From Phytophthora quininea (Eukaryota; Oomycota; Peronosporomycetes; Peronosporales; Peronosporaceae): a DNA stretch of 64,000 nucleotides. Shown here piece after piece: positions 20,983-31,158 of this stretch. The notes beneath the pieces are model-generated. The model saw only the letters and a program-made list of their open reading frames with translations. It searched no databases and had not been told where the DNA came from. The stretch spans positions 62,001 through 126,000 of the forward strand of contig JAAVTG010000064.1 in NCBI GenBank assembly GCA_011947345.1, read 5' to 3'. Position 1 is the first letter of the stretch. Every line of letters starts with the position of its first letter. The position numbers and the translations under genes are program-made.

Positions 20983-23129
20983 GTTTGGAGATTAATCTGG
21001 TGATGTTTGGGCAAATGAACGTATGGAGCTCGAGACAGTCTTAGTATGCTGCTGTTGCAGCTAGTGGCAGACATTTAGACGTTCAAGTGGCAGCGATATT
21101 ATTTGTTTTCTTTGTCTCCGTAAGCGTTGATGCACGACGCCACTCCAGCGGACAATTGGGCGTGCTCTAGTATCTCTAGCTTAACGCGGAACGTCGCACG
21201 TCAAAGCTGCGATAACGGGTCAATACAGTGCTCGAGAGCGGCAGCATCGTCGAAGAGTGCGGCTAGTGTGTCGCCCTCGCAAGGAATTACGTCACACTAG
21301 ACTTCTGAGCCGTGCCGCCTTCCAAGTCCGCGAACTGGGGAAATTTCGGTTGCTGTTCATTACCGTCAACACGGCCGACGTGCGCGGAAAGTCCCCAGGG
21401 TTCTACAACGTCGGCGGCAGCGACTTGAAGCCATGGTCAATGCCAATTATTAGGAGTTCAGGCACAAGCAGCACGATCGAGAGGATGATCAGCGCTGGCA
21501 ACTCAGCAACCAGTTTCATGAAGCATAAACACAAATTCGCGTTGTGTTTGGCTTGGTCTACTTGTAGCTCGACTTGAACAACCCGAAGGTTATCCAGAAC
21601 TTCAGGGCGTCTTCTTCCACATTATTGTGGTGTGGATGCTGTCCATCGCTTGCTGCACCTTTGCCTTCATGCCAAGAGAGACAGCATTCGCTCTTCGACA
21701 GCGACGCGAGTATCGGGGACCAGTACCATCTCGTGCAATCCAACAACAGGTGCCACCAACACACAAAGCCGTTGCGCGACAGCCGACGCGTGTCTGGAGC
21801 CCACAAGAGCCAAAGCTGGCTGCAACATCTCATGTGGTCGTCGCGAGTCCTTGACGACGTCGTCAACAATCGATGGAGAACTTTCGGTGTGCGCTGCGAA
21901 GGACGACGCAGTAGCAACTAGTACGTATGCTGTTATCTCCTGGATTGGTGCACCTTCAGATGACAGATGAGCTGTACCAGAGTGCATCCCTGCTGCAGAA
22001 CATCGAACACTTCACTCACAACTACGCCAGCGATGCTACAGCACAGCACGCCGACGCTGTTTGCCAGCCGCTATTCCAGTGACTGCACCACACTCCCGCG
22101 CACAACTCCGTGCTGCGATGCGCAACGTTTGGTCGGCGGTCACGGGACCTATCTATTTGCAGCTACAAGCACGTATGGCGGAACGTGCTGGCGCTGTGTA
22201 TCGGCCGCTTGCATTCCTTCTTGCCGGACAAACGTATCAATTGTCGTAGTCGGCCGACATTTGCTTTGCGTAGAGAAGTGAGCAGCTTACGAAGAGGATG
22301 GACGCGAGAAAAATCGCTTGGAGATAGCACGTATCTTGCCGTGCTGTTGCGGTAAGCGTAGACACAGACAGCAGATTCTGACCCAGTCCATCTCGGCTGG
22401 TCGGAAGCAGCTCGCGAGCGCTATGCTACAGTACAAAAACTAATCAAGGGGATTACGGCGGAACCAGTCTGGTGTCGCACAAGCGGTCGGTGCTGCTGAC
22501 ACAGAGCTGGGTGTACCGATGCCAAATGGGGGATGCAAGTCGTCTACCTCGCGCAGATCTTGGACCACCTGGTGACCACCTCGGACTTGCACTTGCTGGG
22601 GCCGGTGACGGGTACGCTGACGACCGAGTCAATTACCAACTTGGCGTGCTGCTACTTCGTCTTCTCGTACTCGTTCGTCAACTTGGCGAAGGCGCGTTCG
22701 GGCGAGCAGCAGCTAGATCGGCACTTCCGACTGTTGTACAAACCTTTTCCCCAGTCATGTTGCCGTCGCACGAAATTCTTGAGCAACATCACTGATATTG
22801 CCTCGGGCGGCAAACTCAAACAGTCAGCTCGCATGATCAAAGATTGCAACTCGCCGGACATTACGTCGTCATCATCTTGCGCGAAAACGGCAAGTGTTCC
22901 GTGGGCTTGGCGAGCTTTTAATCTTGGTCGTGACAACTTCACTACGCGTGATCTCGTCGTGATCATTTGTTTTTCCAATCTTCATCTTGATGATGAAGAA
23001 GAGCTTACTCTTCCTGAAAGAACATCCGAATAGAAGACTCTTTTTCAGACATCTTGCGAGTTGTATTGAAAATGACCTAAACCTACCCTAACCTAATGAC
23101 GCCCTTTAGCGTTGTTTCGGTGCGAGGAT
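20983..23129 (+). other. Decayed, possibly once-coding sequence of unknown origin
   Basis: The GC content is high and frames stay open for 75-170 codons on the plus strand (21257-21577, 21574-21921, 22061-22249, 22533-23033), but the frame shifts repeatedly and no domain is recognisable. Segments such as QVVYLAQILDHLVTT and YFVFSYSFVNLAK look like helical protein. It may be a degraded host gene copy or element; I cannot tell which. Confidence 0.25.
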
Positions 23130-23162
23130 GAGGAATTTCCATAGCCAAGTGGAATTCCACTT
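23130..23162 (+). repeat. Left inverted repeat with internal palindrome
   Basis: Matches the reverse complement of 24228-24260 at 31 of 33 positions. The 16-bp palindrome is at 23147-23162. Confidence 0.75.
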
Positions 23163-23393
23163 GCTTTTTCCAAAGCGTGTGTAGAGACTGAGCTCACTCT
23201 CTTTGTGCGTATACGTTTGCAACTAGTTGGTTGGTCATGAGACTTGGAATTAAATCATAGAAAGTGGCGAGAAAACCATAGCATTTGGCAAGAAAATCAT
23301 GACTTATTGACAGAAAAACCTACTACCATCACGACAATCGGAGATGAAATCATGGAAAATGGAAATGTGTATTTTGATTAAAGGAGCAACATA

Positions 23394-23699
23394 TCAACTT
23401 GCTGGTTCGTCGCCTCCACTTCTACTTCTTGCTCCCTTTCGTGTTACATCGTTTATGCTTCTCTTTGGGTCCTGGTTTTTCTCCTCGTGAGCCTTTTTCC
23501 TCGGCGAAGTCGGAACGACAGACATGCGGCAGGACGTATCGATTGTAAGCGTAGAATCAATCGGAAAGGGTACAAACTTCAGCGTGTATGTGTCTCGAAA
23601 GTGTTGGAGCGAAAGTCGGTCGGCATCGTAAAGGTTTGCAATTGGAGTTCCATCTTGAATTGCAGCCGCCGTAGCGTGTACGCATGAAAAGAATGGCAC
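23394..23699 (-). pseudogene. MULE transposase C-terminal remnant (SWIM-like)
   Basis: A minus-strand frame reads FFSCVHATAAAI, then DGTPIANLYDADRL and HFRDTYTLKF, followed by a basic tail to the stop at 23394. The C-x-H followed by alanines and a Y...F-R-x-x-Y segment resembles the end of a SWIM zinc finger, often found after the MULE transposase core. The catalytic part is absent. The assignment rests on this motif and the surrounding inverted repeats. Confidence 0.4.
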
Positions 23700-23833
23700 A
23701 ACAACTTGTATACTATGTAGTAGTAACGTGTCAACGTCCAGCTATTATTAGTGAACCTCACCACTACATGCTGACGAAAGTTCTGAGCCCAAGTTGAGCT
23801 GCAGCAGCCTGCGCTTCCACCGTTTTCCACTGT

Positions 23834-24076
23834 TCAAGCGACAGCTTGAGCTTCTTGCGCGAGCGATAGTTCTTGCTCGCGAGACGAGCTCGCCCTGCGA
23901 TCGGCTTCACGAGAAGTTTGTGCCTCGTCGTCACACGGGAACACGCGCTGAAGGTGCTTCCGTAGTCCTGCAGGCGTTTTCAAAACACGTTGACACCGGA
24001 AGCACTTTCTCGCCAATCGCTTTCTTGGCCGGCCGCGTTTCTTGGGGACATGCTTCTTCGACTTGACCTTCATCAT
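23834..24076 (-). CDS. Element-borne C2HC zinc-finger protein
   Basis: The ATG at 24076 opens an 80-residue protein with a very basic N-terminus (KRGRPRKRLARK, a possible AT-hook/nuclear signal). A C-x2-C...H...C finger (KCFRCQRVL, RKHLQRVFPC) and a polar tail follow. The Cys spacing and the K/R-V-L after the second Cys match the fingers at 2417-2805 and 26665-27652. A splice acceptor-like tract (CTTTTCCTTCTTCAG) precedes the start, so an upstream non-coding or coding exon is possible. It lacks the long coiled coil of the other two. Confidence 0.55.
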   Translation of the reverse strand: MMKVKSKKHVPKKRGRPRKRLARKCFRCQRVLKTPAGLRKHLQRVFPCDDEAQTSREADRRASSSREQELSLAQEAQAVA

Positions 24077-24227
24077 TGAGCTTGGAGATTCGATACTGAA
24101 GAAGGAAAAGGTAAGAAAACACCCGTCCCAGCCCACCCACTTACTTATGGAAATTGTCGCGCGTTTTCTTAGCTACAACGACCAGATCCACTTACTTATG
24201 GAAATCATCGCTGCTGGAGGCAAGAGT

Positions 24228-24260
24228 AAGTGGAATTCCACTTGATTATGGAAATTCCTC
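24228..24260 (-). repeat. Right inverted repeat with internal palindrome
   Basis: Partner of 23130-23162. Two extra copies of cttacttatggaaat precede it at about 24140-24205. Confidence 0.75.
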
Positions 24261-24449
24261 GTACGAGGAACCAACAACTACTTATTTGGAATTTGTATGG
24301 AGGTTCCGCTGAAGCTTCTTCATCTTTCTCGAACAACATTCTGCTGTTATTTGACCAATTACAGTTTAGCACCTACAAGAGTTTTCATTTTTGAAATTTT
24401 GTTTTGAAAGTTCACCTACAGAGAAAATTTGAAAGTATTCGAGTGCAGT

Positions 24450-24536
24450 CATACCAGAAAGTACGTGGTCATACAAGAAATGACGAGTTCATACCAAACA
24501 GGATGAGTTCATACCAAAAGGGATGATCACACATCC
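24450..24536 (+). repeat. Iteron-like array, left (four TCATACCA units)
   Basis: Four units of about 20-24 bp share the core G(T)TCATACCA followed by a purine-rich spacer. They lie just upstream of the recombinase gene. The same core is repeated in reverse at 26505-26612. Confidence 0.65.
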
Positions 24537-24559
24537 AAAGCTGCCACGCGGCCATTCCA

Positions 24560-26450
24560 GAATTTCCTGCGCTGGGATCAGATGGGTGTTCAGGAGCTAG
24601 CGAAAGAAGGCCAGCAAACGGCGAACCAAGTGATCAAGAAGACCACACAGACAGTTTACGAGGCAAGTTTCAAGAAGTTAGCAGAGTTCTGCGTTGAAAA
24701 TGGTTATCCGGACCCGCGAAAGAGCGTCATCACGAGCTTCCTGTCGTCCTAGTGGCGTATTTGCAGAGTGTTCCAGCATCCAGTTCCGTATCGCTTCAAA
24801 CAGCGAAGAAGGCTAGGTCGGCTGTGGCCAGCTTCTTCTCTTCCCACGAAAATAGCGACGGCACAGACGTGAACACGTGGGCAGTCCGAGAAAACGATGC
24901 CGGCAAACTTCAAGGCTATGGAAACCCCGCTCATGCCCCTTTCGTACGGCAGTTCATGCGCGGACTGAAAAAGCGCAAGGCGATAGAATATGTTCCAGCT
25001 AAAGCGGTGGCGATTTCATTAGAAATGATCACTGTTCTGCACACGTTTCTTGATTCTCCGGCGGGAAGGTGTGGATTCAGCGAAGCAAGTCGGGTATGGT
25101 TCAAAGCGGTTTCCTCCTTTGCCTTCTATGGGATGTGTCACATAATCGAAGTTCTCACTTTGAAATGGAAGCATGTGTCAATTCGTCAAATTCCCCCAGT
25201 ATGATCAATCCGACGGAAACCATCGAATTCGGCACATATGCGCTATACAATCGCAAGACTGTCATGGCCGAGGGAGAGCCTACAACATGCACCGTCTCTC
25301 TAAAGATGAGGCTGCTATCGATGCGTACCTCCACTTGTGCAATTGGGTTGAGTACGCCACAAACACGAAGGGTCACGAATGGAGTGATGACGACTTCGTG
25401 TTTCCTGCGCTGACAGGGATAAGTAAGAAGAAACTCAAGGCTAAAGAGCAGGGCACAGGTTGCGAGAACACGGCCGTCGGTTGGGGGAGACGTATGTCTG
25501 GACAAACGTTCATAACTCTCCTCAATTGCATCGTGAGGGGATTTGTGGCTTATGGCGACAAGACTCCCGGATACGTGGCGAAACACTGGTCGAACTGCTG
25601 GTTTACTTCTCATACCTTTTGCCGCGCTGGTACCCAGTACTGCTTCATGTACGCAAAACCTGCACGACACTGGTCCCTGAGAATGATCAAATGATGGGCC
25701 GGTTGGAGCGTATCGGAATCCACAGAGACCTTGGTCCGATATCTTCTAGACATCACCAAACAATCCGAGGAAAGTGAGCTCGCCGACTGTTTGACCCCAG
25801 ATAAGGCGTATTTGCATGAATGTCCCAGTGCTCCATACGAGGCAAGCAGAAGTATCGAGGAGGGTCCTGTCGTGAAGCGACGGCGTCATCTCGAAAGCGT
25901 AATGGTCCAGATGAAGGATCAGATGCAAGAGTTTTTGCAAGCCGTAGTTGTGTAGCAACACAAGACAATGCCCCTCCGGTAGACCCAGCTCCGCCACAAA
26001 CACCCCCGTCAGAGTCAATCCAGCATGATCGGTCTCCTGGGATTCCAGTTGTTCAAGACTGGGTTCATCTGAGCTTGATGTGGTGGCTTCCTGACACGTC
26101 TCTACATTTGTTCAAACCACTATCGCAATGGATGAAGTCGGGGCGCGACAACGCAGGAATCTCACATAGCTGGTAAAGTGCTGCTAAGCATATTGGAGAA
26201 GATGTCGCGCTGTTTGCGACAACCATGGGAGAAACAGACAAGTCGCACTGGAAAGCGTGTGTGATACCTGTTTATCGTGATTACTATATGAGTCACTACG
26301 CCGGTGCCCAAGCTTCTGCGACCGCAACCACTATGTCCATTGCCATGCTCGCTTCTTTCATTAGAAAAGATCGCAAAGACCGCAGCAATGCTACTCGCCC
26401 AGTCAAGCACCTCCCCGACTATTCGGCGCAATTGAAGAACCATTCGTAAC
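24560..26450 (+). pseudogene. Crypton-like tyrosine recombinase, frameshifted, catalytic residue lost
   Basis: The plus strand encodes, over several frames, an N-terminal helical region (QTVYEASFKKLAEFCVENGY) and a core-binding-type domain. These are followed by GTYALYNRKTVMAEGE, YNMHRLSKDEAAIDAYLHL and the YR motif region SHTFCRAGTQYCFMYA. Next are WAGWS and RYLLD with the nucleophile Tyr, then a C-terminal GCR1_C-like region (about 26030-26450). The usual H-x-x-R is H-T-F-C here (TGC where CGC is expected), and a TGA replaces the Trp codon before WAGW. Frameshifts lie near 24750, 25195 and 25270. The recombinase is dead. Arrays of short repeats in opposite orientation flank it. Confidence 0.72.
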
Positions 26451-26504
26451 TTTTACATAGCACCAAGTTCGTACAAGTATTGACTCGTATCGACAAATCA
26501 TAAC

Positions 26505-26612
26505 ATTTAGTATGAGCACGTCCATTCTGGTATGAACGCTATCGTCAACATTGGTATGACTACTCGTCCGGTCTGGTATGAACTCGCCCTTTTGGTATGA
26601 ACGTGCGGACGA
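26505..26612 (-). repeat. Iteron-like array, right, inverted orientation
   Basis: Five units of TGGTATGAAC or close variants, the reverse complement of the left array core, are spaced 20-30 bp apart. They lie between the stop codons of the recombinase (plus) and the zinc-finger/coiled-coil gene (minus). Confidence 0.65.
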
Positions 26613-26664
26613 CGATGAAAAAAACTCGTAGATTTCATCACAAATTAGGTGTTTTTTTGTATGC

Positions 26665-27652
26665 CTACTGCTTACCCTTATGCGTGGCGGTCTTGAATCG
26701 CTCTTTCTCCGTCTCCTTGAACTCTTCATACGTTGAACAAGTCTCATTGCTCACAAAGACGTCGATAATCTTCTCCAGCTTCTCGATTTCCTTGGCGCGC
26801 TGCTCTTGGGCTTCTTCCTTTCGCTTCTGGTAGTTTTCCTGATGGAGTGTACGCGAGGCGAGATACTTCTCCACAGCTTTGCACTTGATGCTGAGACCGG
26901 CCTGCATCCTCTGGGCTTTCATGTTAGCTCGATCGTGCTGGTATCTGGGCTGCTGAAGTTCTCGCTCCGCGCGCTGGAGGTTGATATCAGACATCGCTGC
27001 AGCTTCATCGTCCGGAATTTCGTCCACGTCTGCCTCGAGGTCGTTCTTGACCTCACCGAAAGCCTTCGCAGTAATCAGAGCGTAGCCTTGAATGTCGTTC
27101 AGACGTTTTGCAAACTTGTTCTTGAGAGAAGAGACCTTGTCTGAGTGAAAAACCAACATCGCCTCTTTGTAGAACTTTCGAAACACAACCATCATAGGCC
27201 CTCTTCCATGCTTTGCCTTGCATTTGTCACGAACATTAGCCAAAAGGTAGGCATACAGGTTAGGGTCTTGACTAACGCTATGCAACGGGGTGTTTTCACT
27301 TTCAGGCAACTACGCCCTTTCCTTTGTCGGGGTCACCTCAAGCGGCTTTTTCTTGAGCTCTGCCAGATTTTCTCTCGCCACTACAAGTTCATAACATGTA
27401 AAATAAATAAAATACCGACGCGTCACTTTAGAGACAATTTTACTTATTTTCGAGACGCCGATAGCGCACATACACACGCTGTTTGCGTCGCTTGGCGAGG
27501 ATGGCGTCCTTGCTGCGAGCGTAGGGGTCGCGGTTGATGGCCTTGCGCGTCTTAAGGGGCTTCTTCTTCCCGCAACGCTGATTGTGCTTCGCCATGTTTG
27601 ACTTGGACAGCACCTTGTTGCACTTGGGGCAAGGCGCTGTCGCCCCAGCCAT
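26665..27652 (-). pseudogene. C2HC zinc-finger/coiled-coil accessory protein of the Crypton-like element
   Basis: The ATG at 27652 begins a 70-codon frame with a C-x2-C...H-x4-C finger (CPKCNKVL, KHNQRC) and a very basic tail. The frame closes at a TAA that overlaps a good 5' splice site (AATAAGTAAAATTG). After a TTGTAG acceptor near 27386 a second frame reads ARENLAELKKKPLEV and continues, with one in-frame TAG at about 27311, into a 210-codon stretch that is strongly coiled-coil near its end (QKRKEEAQEQRAKEIEKLE). I therefore read it as one spliced gene with a nonsense codon. It has the same finger-plus-coiled-coil layout as the MULE gene at 2417-2805 and is likewise convergent with its element's recombinase. 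Confidence 0.6.
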
Positions 27653-27740
27653 TTTCAGAACATTTTCTACGGCTGAATGAGTTTTTCTACAAAGCCATTT
27701 ATTGACTAATAAAATGTTTTGTAGGGAGCGTTTTTATTGG

Positions 27741-29265
27741 CTAATAAAATGTTGTTCCATGTTGTTTCAGGGAAAGAACCTTCCGCTTGAGCAACTCGAA
27801 TGCTCCCTTTGCACGCGCAAGGTCTCTTCCCGAACGTTCCTGTTCATCTCTCAGTTCGTACAGGACTGCCGCTATGACAGGCAAGTCTTCGATGAACTTA
27901 TTGTAATAGTTCAGGCTTCCGAGGAAGGACTGCACGCCCTTCAGCGCCGACGGGAAGGGCAGCTCTTGGACGCCTTTGGCGATCTTTGGCGTAGCCTTAA
28001 TTCCCTCAGCGCTGATTTCGTGCGAATGGTATGGGATGGTGAGCTTACCAAACTCACTCTTCGGCAGACTAACTGAGATCCGCCAGTACCGCAGTCTGTA
28101 CGGCAGCGCATCCAAGTCCTCGCACAACTGATCCCATGTCGGAGCTCCGTGAGCAATATCGTCGATATAAGAACTGCGCCCAAGAACTGGACCCAGATGA
28201 CTCGGGATCGGGATGTTGCGTTGGAAGACCGTCATGACGTCGGTCAAGGCTGACACGGTCTTTGGCGCAGTTTCAACAACCGAAATATCCTTGGACCTAC
28301 CATCCAAGCCCAGGAAGTCCAACACTTCTGGATACATATGAGCTTCTTCTTCAGCAGACAATCGAACAAACCCCTATAAACAATTGTTGATCACACATTG
28401 TAGATCAAAGGGCGTTCTTCAACCCGAAAGGCGTGCGTATCCACTGGAAGTGACCGAAGGGACAGATGAACGCCGAAATCAACTTCGCTCTCCCTGTCAT
28501 CAAGATCTCCCAAAGTCGCTCGCCATATCCAAGGATATGAACCACATCGCTGCCTCGAAGCCGATCAACAAATCGTCAATCAAGGGTAGCGGGTAACTAG
28601 ACAGCTTGATGAAACTGTTAACCAGACGGTAATCAATACACATCCTGATGTCCACCCCGTTCTTCTTAAGCACGATCACGATGGGTGACGCCCAAGGCGA
28701 CTCGGAGAATTCTATTAACCCAGTTTCGAGAAGTTTCTTCAGTAGGTCATAGACTTTGACCAACAGGTGCGGTGCCACTTGCCACGCACGTTGTGCACTG
28801 GGCATTGCTTCACCGACATTCAAGTCGCAGACAACTTCACGGGCAGGTGCTGGAGTAGCATTTCCGTCGCCCAAGAAAATAGACTTATGCCGCCGAAGGA
28901 TTTTCTTCAACTGCTCATCCATCTCGCACGTGGTCACACCAGGAGCTCCGACATCCGCTTCTTCAATGTTGCATTCAGGGCTGAGGTCCTCCAACTCGGG
29001 GAGCATGGTCAGTTCATCTCGAAGCTGGGCCACCAGCTCACCACCCTCGCGTATGTACACCGAGGGCTCAAGGTCAAGCTCTTCGGCAGTTACTCGCATA
29101 ACTCGAACATATTCACGCTCAAGCTTTTCGACCGGCGTACCAATCATAGCCTGTATCGGGAACTCCACCTCGCCACTTGCCGGATCTACATTCGAAGGCT
29201 CGTCTGGGACATCATCCTCTTGAACTTCACATCCAACGTTTGGTGCAGAAACTTCGATCGAAGAA
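27741..29265 (-). pseudogene. Gypsy reverse transcriptase, truncated and frameshifted
   Basis: From 29265 down the minus strand encodes the pol linker, then the RT fingers (LIEFSESPWASPIVIVLKKNG, IRMCIDYRLVN) and the LIDDLL and FISLDMAS motifs. The frame breaks near 28505. PFGLKNA and the catalytic YIDDI box (SSYIDDIAHG) appear in later frames, followed by FLGSLNYYNKFI of the thumb. The sequence ends abruptly near 27780; RNase H, integrase and the 3' LTR are missing. The upstream part of the same frame continues beyond the Harbinger insert at 29269-29846: removing the insert and one TTA gives an uninterrupted frame. Confidence 0.85.
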
Positions 29266-29268
29266 TTA
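29266..29268. repeat. TTA target duplication, left copy
   Basis: TTA recurs at 29847-29849, the 3-bp duplication typical of PIF/Harbinger. Confidence 0.75.
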
Positions 29269-29846
29269 GGGCGTGTTCGACTTGCACATCAAACAGCTGG
29301 TTCACAGGGTAAATAGCTGGTTGGACCTTGAAATAGCAATTTCGTCATAAACGTGAAGTGAAACACACCAACGCTAAAAGAGCTGGTTCATCACAAAATG
29401 ACTGGTTCTGAAATTCACCGAGGAGGTGTTTTTCGCAACCAGCAATTTTGCCATCCTCTCAGCAGTGACACCCGTTCATCTTGCAAATCGACTCCCATGG
29501 AAACATCCGCCAAAACGCCCCGGCGTACTTGGACTCGACGCGAGGAGACCCAGCTCCTACAGTACTACTTAAGTGCACGCAACGATGCGTCACTGAAGAC
29601 TGACAAGCGCATAGTTCGTCTTCGTCGTCGCCACTCATATTTGGTTTTGGCTGTACGCCGCTCCCTCCAGGTAAATTGCCTGGCGATAGATAGAGGTCAA
29701 TAGTGACCAGCTGATGATGCAGCTCGTTTGAACTGAAACACATCGTGCTATTATGTGAGTTGTGGTGCAGATTCTACGTAGCTCGTTTGGTTTCAAATCG
29801 TTATTTTAAACATCCGGCTTTTTGTGATTTCAAGTCGAACACGCCC
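29269..29846 (+). mobile_element. Non-autonomous PIF/Harbinger element, 578 bp
   Basis: Ends are inverted repeats GGGCGTGTTCGACTTG / CAAGTCGAACACGCCC flanked by TTA. Subterminal copies of agctggttca follow the left end. It carries only a Myb-like ORF (29398-29703) and no transposase, so it is a deletion derivative. It splits the Gypsy pol frame cleanly. Confidence 0.8.
29398..29703 (+). CDS. Truncated Myb/SANT-like protein of the Harbinger derivative
   Basis: The ATG at 29398 opens 101 codons; an internal Met at 29497 is the more likely start because a Myb/SANT-like beginning follows directly (PRRTWTRREETQLLQYYL). The domain is cut short by a different sequence after about 30 residues. PIF/Harbinger elements usually carry two genes, a DDE transposase and a Myb-like protein that brings the transposase to the ends. 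This is the remnant of the second. It is unlikely to be functional. Confidence 0.55.
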   Translation: MTGSEIHRGGVFRNQQFCHPLSSDTRSSCKSTPMETSAKTPRRTWTRREETQLLQYYLSARNDASLKTDKRIVRLRRRHSYLVLAVRRSLQVNCLAIDRGQ

Positions 29847-29849
29847 TTA
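29847..29849. repeat. TTA target duplication, right copy
   Basis: TTA, partner of 29266-29268. Confidence 0.75.
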
Positions 29850-31152
29850 GTCACGTCAATCTCGCCCTCCAGCTCACGCTCGACAACGTCTACCTCTTCG
29901 TGACACGCCCCTTGACAAGGGTTATTTTCATCCCTGGACATTAAATCCAAGGCACAACTGGCTTCAGTCGGCGCCATACTCATTGGGACGTCCGCTTCAA
30001 AATCCGTCTGAACCGCGGCATCGACCAGTTTACTTGGGCGGCTAGTTGATGAACTTCCGTCGACTGACTTGATCGCACATTCGTTCAGCGTAGTTCGAAG
30101 ACGGGCTAGCCGAACTTCAGCAGAGACTTCGGTAGGCCGCTGAACAATCTTGGTTGGCCACTTGTACGTTGGGCGATCAACACAAGGATATTCAAACTCC
30201 ACCGGTTCCTACTCAGTGAGCGCCTTCAATCACCGCTGTCGAAAGCGGGTTTCCTTCGAGACTGTACTCTCATAGATGAGGTGTTGCCATTGGTCATACC
30301 TTCTACTGCTTGAGTGCACGAATCGCCCTGTCGGATACTCGCCGAATCCTACAACTCGCGCCAAAGGCGTTCCGGGCTCGATCCACAGATCTTGATCGGA
30401 GACAATCACCACTTTAACACCGACTGCCCAAGAGCGCGCCGTGTAGATAAGTTTGGTCACCCAGCGGTCGCCTCGACCGGCCCACACAACATTATGCTGT
30501 GGGTTCGACATACCATAATCCACTCGCACGACAGAGTTCTCTCCTGGGCGGAGGTGGAGCATTCCCCGAGGGACCACCGGGAAATTTGCCTTGGGCGGCC
30601 GCTCAGTAGCCCCAAGCATGAGCACCATTTCTTCATCTGGCAGTTGAACCAGACCTTCACGGATACACAGCCGAACGCCTGCCGCGTGCATGAAATCCAT
30701 TCCAAGAAGTACATCCATCCCCGCCGATATTGGAGATAAGTAGATCAAAGACATACACAACTCTTGATCCAAGAGTGACTTTGACTTGGGTGCACGCTGT
30801 AACGTAGGTGGGGACCCAGACCTGACACTTTCATCGTGTCGCGCGACTTGAGGATGAGTATGAGCTTACGCGCAAAGTCGTAACTCAGTATACTCACAGT
30901 CGCGCCGGAATCCAAGAGTATTGGAATCCCGAAGTTGTTCACAGCGCCATGCACCAAGGCAACGTCCTTCGACGACTTGTCATCATGATCCGACCACCAA
31001 CCATAACGCTCTCCTGGACACAGTTGAAATTCTACTGCTCCATCTTCCTCTTGTTCTCTTGAATGTACGTTTTTATCAACGTAGTCTTCTCTTGAACTTA
31101 AGTTTCTTGAGCGCAGATTTGGGTCAATTCTTGGATCTTGAATCGTAGTCAT
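29850..31152 (-). pseudogene. Gypsy aspartic protease and pol linker
   Basis: The frame from 31152 (ORF 31152-30745) contains the retropepsin active site ILLDSGATVSIL. It then shifts into 30772-30230, which holds the flap and C-terminal protease motif VLLGMDFMHAAG. The 30202-29850 part is an acidic linker before the reverse transcriptase. Processing of the gag-pol polyprotein would be its job. One frameshift near 30760 and a break near 30215 make it inactive. Confidence 0.75.
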
Positions 31153-31158
31153 GCATTG

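Larger units (their letters stand above)
23130..24260 (-). mobile_element. Non-autonomous Mutator-like element, 1131 bp
   Basis: Terminal inverted repeats of 33 bp (23130-23162 and 24228-24260, two mismatches) start GAGGAATTTCCATA and end in the 16-bp palindrome AAGTGGAATTCCACTT. The flanks gtgcgaggat and gtacgaggaa look like an imperfect 9-10 bp target duplication. Inside, on the minus strand, are a C2HC-finger ORF and a transposase C-terminal remnant. The element is too short to be autonomous. Confidence 0.65.

Noticed and set aside
24335..27765. Possible AACAACATT terminal inverted repeats around the Crypton-like element
   Set aside because: The match is only about 9 bp with weak extension, and Cryptons normally lack such ends; not enough to set boundaries.
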